A program made the translations under genes and the position numbers. Source: UBA1206 sp041672465 (lineage in GTDB: Bacteria > Bacillota > Clostridia > Oscillospirales > CAG-382). Taken from it: 9,115 nucleotides of DNA. Positions within the stretch are counted from its first letter, which is position 1; the number at the start of each line of letters is the position of its first letter. Location: the NCBI GenBank assembly GCA_041672465.1, contig JBAYZO010000060.1:1-9115 (forward strand), read 5' to 3'. Of the stretch, positions 5,253 through 9,115 are shown piece by piece. Under the pieces are notes generated by a model. That model had not been told where the DNA came from, did not search any database, and saw only the letters and a program-made list of their open reading frames with translations.

Positions 5253-7094
5253 TTAAGTTTTATCTGTAAAATCAGCGTTGTAGACGCCGTCCGAGTCAGG
5301 TGAAGCGCCATCTCCCGGTTCGGATGGGCTATCTCCCGCGCCCGGGTCGAACCCCGAAATATCCTCGCCTTTATACATCTTGGCGGAAACTTCGTAAAGC
5401 GCTTTCTGGAGAGCGTCTGTGTCCGCTTTTATGGCTTCGTTGTCGCTGCCGGAAAGGGTTTCGCGGAGCTTTGTCACCGCCGCGTTGACGGGTTCTTTAT
5501 CGCTGTCGGTAATTTTGTCGCCCAAGTCTTTTAAGGTTTTTTCAGCCTGATAAATTGTGTTTTCGGCAGTGTTTCTCACCTCAACCGTCTCGCGCTGCTT
5601 TTTATCCTCGCTGGCGTGCATTTCGGCGTCTCTCACGGCTTTTTCAATGTCTTCTTTTGACATGTTAGAGGAAGACTGAATTGTGATATGCTGTTCCTTA
5701 CCCGTGCCTTTGTCTTTTGCCGAAACTTTAACAATGCCGTTGGCGTCAATGTCAAAGGTCACCTCAACCTGTGGAACACCCCTTGGCGCGGGAGCGATTC
5801 CGTCAAGAATAAACCTGCCGAGGGTGATGTTATACGCCGCCATGTCGCGTTCGCCTTGGAGGACGTGAATTTCCACCGAAGTCTGGCCGTCGGCCGCGGT
5901 TGAGAATGTCTCGCTTTTTTGCACGGGGATAGTGGTGTTGCGCTCTATAAGCTTATGAAACACCCCGCCGAGCGTTTCAAGCCCCAAAGACAAGGGCGTT
6001 ACGTCGAGCAAGAGAAGGTCCTTGACCTCGCCGCCAAGCACTCCGGCCTGTACCGCCGCGCCTATCGCCACGCATTCGTCGGGGTTGATGCCCTTAAAGG
6101 GTTCTTTGCCGGTGAAGTTTTTAACCGCGTCCTGAACAGCGGGAACTCTGGTGGAACCGCCCACAAGCAGCACTTTGTCTATCTGAGAGGGTTTGAGCCC
6201 CGAGTCGTTTATCGCCTGCCGCATTGGACCCATGGTTTTTTCAACTAAATCCGCGGTGAGCTCGTTAAACTTCGCCCGCGACAGAGTTGTAACAAAATGC
6301 TTGGGGCCGGTCGCGTCCGCGGTGATAAAGGGGAGGTTGATTTCGGTTGACATAACCCCCGAAAGGTCGCATTTGGCTTTTTCGGCGGCCTCTTTAAGCC
6401 TTTGGAGCGCCATTTTGTCTTTTCTAAGGTCAATTCCGTTTTCTTTGGCGAAACTTTCCGCTATCCAGTCTATGATTTTCTGGTCAAAGTCGTCCCCGCC
6501 AAGGCGGTTGTTGCCGGCGGTGGCGAGAACCTCGAACACTCCGTCGGAGATTTCAAGGAGCGAAACGTCAAAAGTTCCTCCGCCCAAGTCAAAGATAAGG
6601 ATTTTTTGGTTGATTTCTTTATCCATGCCGTAGGCGAGCGCCGCCGCGGTGGGCTCGTTGATAATTCTCAGCACCTCAAGCCCGGCAATTTTGCCCGCGT
6701 CTTTTGTGGCCTGCCTCTGGGCGTCCGAAAAATAGGCGGGTACGGTGATAACGGCTTTTTCAACTTTGCCGCCGAGATACGCCTCGGCGTCTGACTTCAG
6801 CTTCTGCAAGACCATGGCGGATATTTCCTGAGGCGTGTAATTTTTGCCGTCTATGTTTATCCTGCGGTCGGAACCCATATCCCTTTTAATTGAGGAAATG
6901 GTGCGTTCCGGGTTTGTTATAGCCTGCCTTTTCGCCACCTGACCCATAAGCCGTTCGCCGGTTTTGGAAAACGCCACCACCGACGGGGTGGTTCTCGCGC
7001 CCTCCGCGTTTGTTATAACCGTGGGTTCGCCGCCCTCGTAAACGGCTACGCACGAGTTGGTTGTTCCTAAGTCTATTCCGATTATTTTAGACAT
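5253..7094 (-). CDS. dnaK: chaperone protein DnaK (Hsp70)
   Basis: ATP-driven chaperone that binds and releases exposed hydrophobic segments of proteins with DnaJ and GrpE. It is complete at 613 residues. The nucleotide-binding domain (about 1-355) has IGIDLGTTNSCVAV at 5-18, IFDLGGGTFDVSLL at 167-180 and VLLVGGSTRVPAV at 308-320. The region after KRQAITNPERTISSIKRDMG lacks the about 24-residue insertion of proteobacterial DnaK, a Gram-positive trait. NNRLGGDDFD at 195-204 has Asn where the E. coli protein has Thr199, as in Firmicutes. The linker VKDLLLLDVTPLSLG is at 357-371; the beta substrate domain and helical lid follow. The tail (about 581-613) is Gly/Pro/Asp-rich and ends NADFTDKT, a variant of the usual acidic end. 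The start has a strong GGAGG (complement of 7101-7106) upstream. The 56-base gap to grpE is AT-rich and unstructured. Confidence 0.98.
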   Translation of the reverse strand: MSKIIGIDLGTTNSCVAVYEGGEPTVITNAEGARTTPSVVAFSKTGERLMGQVAKRQAITNPERTISSIKRDMGSDRRINIDGKNYTPQEISAMVLQKLKSDAEAYLGGKVEKAVITVPAYFSDAQRQATKDAGKIAGLEVLRIINEPTAAALAYGMDKEINQKILIFDLGGGTFDVSLLEISDGVFEVLATAGNNRLGGDDFDQKIIDWIAESFAKENGIDLRKDKMALQRLKEAAEKAKCDLSGVMSTEINLPFITADATGPKHFVTTLSRAKFNELTADLVEKTMGPMRQAINDSGLKPSQIDKVLLVGGSTRVPAVQDAVKNFTGKEPFKGINPDECVAIGAAVQAGVLGGEVKDLLLLDVTPLSLGLETLGGVFHKLIERNTTIPVQKSETFSTAADGQTSVEIHVLQGERDMAAYNITLGRFILDGIAPAPRGVPQVEVTFDIDANGIVKVSAKDKGTGKEQHITIQSSSNMSKEDIEKAVRDAEMHASEDKKQRETVEVRNTAENTIYQAEKTLKDLGDKITDSDKEPVNAAVTKLRETLSGSDNEAIKADTDALQKALYEVSAKMYKGEDISGFDPGAGDSPSEPGDGASPDSDGVYNADFTDKT

Positions 7095-7150
7095 ATTTTT
7101 TCCTCCAAATTTCTTTATATTTTAATTTTATTTGTATTATTAATTTGCTT

Positions 7151-7765
7151 TTAATTTACCACTTTGACCGACGCGTGCCTTATGACCTTATCGCCGAACA
7201 TATAGCCTTTTTGAAAAGTTTGCGCCACAAGGTTTTCGCCGCTTTCGGCGTCTTCCTCATGCATCACGGCGTTGTGCAGGTTCGGGTCAAAGTTTTTGCC
7301 GTCGGACTCTATTTCGGTAACCCCGAGTTTTTCAAAAACACCCCTCGCTTGGTCGCAGATAAGCTTTAACCCTTGGTTTTCCGGCTCATATGAGAGCGCG
7401 ATATCAAGGTTATCGAGGAGCGGAAGGAACGCCATAACCGCCATTGTCATGCCCGAGTGAAAAGATTCGCTTTTCTCTCTCTCGCTTCTCTTGCGGTAGT
7501 TGTCATATTCGGCGCAGATTCTTATATATCTGTCAGCGAAAGGGTCAATTTGTTTTTCTTCGGGGGTTTGTATTTTTGCGTTTTCCGCGCCGCAAGCGCC
7601 GTTTTCGCCGTTCTTTAAGCTTTCGTTCGCAATGCCGTTTTGTTTGTCAGCGGAGTTCGCGGGGCTTTGGGGGTCTTCGCCCCCGGCGGGTGAGTTTTTA
7701 GGGTTTAACTTTTCGTTTTTGTCTTGATTTTTAGTTTTGTTTTCGCTTTGAAAATCTTTTTTCAT
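7151..7765 (-). CDS. grpE: nucleotide exchange factor GrpE
   Basis: Dimeric exchange factor that releases ADP from DnaK and acts as a heat sensor of the chaperone cycle. It has 204 residues. Residues 1-75 are a low-complexity, Asn/Lys/Glu/Gly-rich segment typical of disordered GrpE N-termini. About 76-135 is the long dimer helix (ADRYIRICAEYDNYRKRSERE), and about 140-204 is the beta-wing domain with FDPNLHNAVMHEED at 159-172 and QKGYMFGDKVIRHASV near the end. The ATG at 7765 is forced, because an in-frame TAA lies two codons upstream and the next Met is inside the conserved domain. Its best ribosome-binding sequence, AGGAAGG (complement of 7784-7790), is 18 bases from the ATG, much farther than for dnaK or dnaJ, so translation may be weaker. 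It lies between hrcA (74-base gap) and dnaK (56-base gap) in the same operon. Confidence 0.96.
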   Translation of the reverse strand: MKKDFQSENKTKNQDKNEKLNPKNSPAGGEDPQSPANSADKQNGIANESLKNGENGACGAENAKIQTPEEKQIDPFADRYIRICAEYDNYRKRSEREKSESFHSGMTMAVMAFLPLLDNLDIALSYEPENQGLKLICDQARGVFEKLGVTEIESDGKNFDPNLHNAVMHEEDAESGENLVAQTFQKGYMFGDKVIRHASVKVVN

Positions 7766-7839
7766 TATTTATGTTACCCGATTCCTTCCTTTGTGCTTTA
7801 TTTTAAACATAACATATATAACAAATTCAGTTTAAATTT
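7766..7839 (-). other. AT-rich hrcA-grpE intergenic region
   Basis: Very AT-rich spacer of 74 bases in the heat-shock cluster. TTTAAAC (7802-7808) and GTTTAAA (7830-7836) form a 7-bp inverted repeat around 21 bases. No hexamer pair with proper spacing and no T-tailed GC stem was found, so neither a grpE promoter nor a terminator can be supported. It carries the distant AGGAAGG site of grpE. Confidence 0.4.
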
Positions 7840-8997
7840 TTATCTGCCGGGCGGAGGCTTGCCGTCTCGGCTCTCGTCTATATTTAAATTGTAAGGTTCT
7901 CCGCCGTCTTTGTTTTCGCCCTCCTTAAAGTTCAGCTCAACGCTGATACCCGAGGCGAGATAGTTCAGGCTCGCGATAACTTTTTTATAATTCATCCGCT
8001 TAGGCCCGATAACGCCGATGGCGCCGACTGTCTGGCCGTTTACGCTTATCGGGTGGAACACAAAGCTTGTGTCTTTTGTGGGGAGAAGAAACTTGCCGGC
8101 GCTTTTATTTAAATTATCGCTGTTGTTGTTATTGTTATCGTTAATATTATCGTCGCCGATATAAATATTCAGTTTATCGCTTTTAGAGCCGTAGAGAAGC
8201 TCAAGGAGGTTGTTTTGTTCTTCTATTAGAGACAGCACGCACTTGGCGTTTGACACGCAGGAGAATTCGGGGTACGAGAGGAGTTTGGCAACGCCGTCGA
8301 TGTGGACGTGTTCTTTATTATTCCCGGAAAGCATTTCATAAACCGCTTTGACGCATTCGGACGCGAGGTAGCCGTATTCGCCGAGAGTCCTCTCAAACGC
8401 CATAAAGGCGGGCATGTTTATCTCGTCGGCGCTCTTTTTGGTCAGCGCGGCGTTAAGCGCCTCTTGTATTGTCTTTAGCGCCTGCTCGCTTAGAGTTTCG
8501 CCAAGCTTTACCCTTTGGCTTTTTACGACGTCGTTTTCACATATCATGACAATTAAAAACGATGACTGATCGATAAGAACGGTTTCAAACCTTTGCGCGA
8601 TGTTCTCCGGAGAGCGTAAGACTGAAAACGACGCGTAATTGGTCATTTCGCTTATAATTTTGCTCGCCTGCTCAAACGTGCGGTTAAGCTCGCCTATTTT
8701 AAAATTGGTAAGCTCGTTTAGCAAATTCAATTCTTCTATGGTGAGCAAATATTTTTCCATAAGGGAATTGATATATATCCTGTAACCGAGCGAAGTGGGA
8801 ACCCTCCCCGCCGAGGTGTGGGGCTGTTCGAGGTAGCCCATTTCCTCAAGCTCGCTCATCTCGTTGCGGATGGTGGCGGACGAAACGGAGAAGTCATAGC
8901 TTGTGGTCAGATATTTGGAACCCACCGGTTCGCCGGACTTAATATATGAATCGACGACAGACTTTAAAATGCGCTTTTTACGCTCTGTCAATTCCAT
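7840..8997 (-). CDS. hrcA: heat-inducible transcription repressor HrcA
   Basis: Repressor of class I heat-shock genes in Gram-positive bacteria; it normally binds the CIRCE operator and is kept active by GroEL. The N-terminal winged-helix region (about 1-75) is intact, with EPVGSKYLTTSYDFSVSSAT at 23-42, IRNEMSELEEMGYLEQPHTS to residue 62, then AGRVPTSLGYRIYI. The GAF-like middle domain and C-terminal dimer region follow, ending in GVIGPKRMNYKKVIASLNYL near 328-347. At 385 residues it exceeds the usual about 340-350. The excess is an Asn-rich insertion at about 283-297 and a hydrophilic tail of about 28 residues (358-385, ending KPPPGR). The start has AAAGGAG about eight to ten bases upstream. 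It is the first visible gene of hrcA-grpE-dnaK-dnaJ and would repress its own operon, but no CIRCE is visible upstream. Confidence 0.96.
   Translation of the reverse strand: MELTERKKRILKSVVDSYIKSGEPVGSKYLTTSYDFSVSSATIRNEMSELEEMGYLEQPHTSAGRVPTSLGYRIYINSLMEKYLLTIEELNLLNELTNFKIGELNRTFEQASKIISEMTNYASFSVLRSPENIAQRFETVLIDQSSFLIVMICENDVVKSQRVKLGETLSEQALKTIQEALNAALTKKSADEINMPAFMAFERTLGEYGYLASECVKAVYEMLSGNNKEHVHIDGVAKLLSYPEFSCVSNAKCVLSLIEEQNNLLELLYGSKSDKLNIYIGDDNINDNNNNNSDNLNKSAGKFLLPTKDTSFVFHPISVNGQTVGAIGVIGPKRMNYKKVIASLNYLASGISVELNFKEGENKDGGEPYNLNIDESRDGKPPPGR
8107..8148 (-). repeat. AAT/AAC trinucleotide tract coding a poly-Asn insertion in HrcA
   Basis: A run of AAT/AAC codons with a few GAT, ATT, AGC and TTA codons encodes Asn-Ile-Asn-Asp, then five Asn, then Ser-Asp-Asn-Leu-Asn (residues 284-297). 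It lies between the strand LNIYIGD and the strand beginning about FLLPTKDTSFVFHPI, so it lengthens a loop rather than breaking a core element. Near-identical codons favour slippage, so length variation between strains is plausible. Confidence 0.75.
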
Positions 8998-9115
8998 ACG
9001 CCGCCACTCCTTTGCTACAATAAATTTACGGTGTCAATGCGGTAGCCAACCGCGTGAATCCGTGCTTGTTGTTTAAGCCATAATAAGAGGGTAATTGGTC
9101 TGACGACACTCCTTT
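8998..9115 (-). other. hrcA upstream (leader) region, no clear promoter or CIRCE
   Basis: 118 bases before the hrcA start are visible. On the - strand they contain the AAAGGAGTGG ribosome site next to the gene and a small stem GCGGT/ACCGC (9039-9053). They also contain an AT-centred imperfect dyad (9012-9037) and a TATTAT (9080-9085) without a matching -35. TTAGCACTC/GAGTGCTAA arms are absent. Two - strand frames stay open to the window edge, but too briefly to call a gene. Confidence 0.5.
9012..9037. promoter_or_regulatory. imperfect 26-bp dyad upstream of hrcA, candidate operator
   Basis: Symmetric positions match as TTG (9012-9014) with CAA (9035-9037), AC (9017-9018) with GT (9031-9032), and the central palindrome TAAATTTA (9021-9028): 9 of 13 possible pairs. 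It abuts the hrcA ribosome site. It is not a CIRCE: the arms match the CIRCE half-site at only about five and four of nine positions, and the centre has even symmetry. An operator role is speculation. Confidence 0.25.

Noticed and set aside
5919..6794. Several + strand open frames opposite dnaK, up to 146 codons
   Set aside because: Antisense shadows of the DnaK ATPase domain; no family features and no ribosome sites that fit.
9005..9009. GAGTG within the hrcA ribosome site (- strand) as a CIRCE right arm
   Set aside because: The match stops after five bases and the required left arm nine bases upstream is absent.
9032..9037. TTGACA on the - strand upstream of hrcA as a -35 box
   Set aside because: No -10 hexamer lies 16-18 bases downstream; that position is the ribosome site. 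TATTGT is only nine bases away.
9026..9115. A - strand frame open for 29 codons from the window edge to a TAA just before hrcA, as if the end of an upstream gene
   Set aside because: Too short to exceed chance, another frame is also open over the same bases, and no C-terminus of a usual upstream neighbour (such as hemW) is recognised.

Overview
The window reads as a chromosomal segment of a Gram-positive, Clostridia-like bacterium. Three things point there: a short LeuC/LeuD pair (424 and 172 residues) in a leuA-leuC-leuD-leuB order; a class I heat-shock operon hrcA-grpE-dnaK-dnaJ; and a DnaK without the roughly 24-residue insertion that proteobacterial DnaK carries in the first quarter of its ATPase domain. 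No genus can be named from the sequence alone.

Left part (1-3592, + strand): the 3' part of leuA, then complete leuC, leuD and leuB, tightly packed and probably translationally coupled. Together they turn 2-ketoisovalerate plus acetyl-CoA into 2-ketoisocaproate, the direct precursor of leucine. The start and leader of leuA lie outside the window, so leucine control of the operon cannot be read here.

Middle part (3593-4076): a clean sigma-70-type promoter drives a single tRNA-Lys(UUU) gene with encoded CCA. A 14-bp perfect hairpin follows three bases after the CCA. Next comes a GC-rich stretch of about 130 bp built from small hairpin modules separated by ATGAAG spacers. A symmetric, bidirectional terminator then serves both the tRNA side and the dnaJ side. 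The hairpin array is the least explained part of the window: two of its modules differ by a compensated base pair.

Right part (4077-9115, - strand): hrcA, grpE, dnaK and dnaJ, transcribed right to left. They encode the heat-shock repressor and the DnaK chaperone machine (ATPase, nucleotide-exchange factor, J-protein). A GC-rich hairpin with a GNRA-type loop sits between dnaK and dnaJ. The 118 bp visible upstream of hrcA contain no recognisable CIRCE operator although the HrcA winged-helix region looks intact. An imperfect dyad at 9012-9037 is the only operator-like element seen. HrcA also carries a poly-asparagine insertion and a C-terminal tail. No mobile element, CRISPR array or phage gene was seen. 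Most of the window is ordinary housekeeping DNA.
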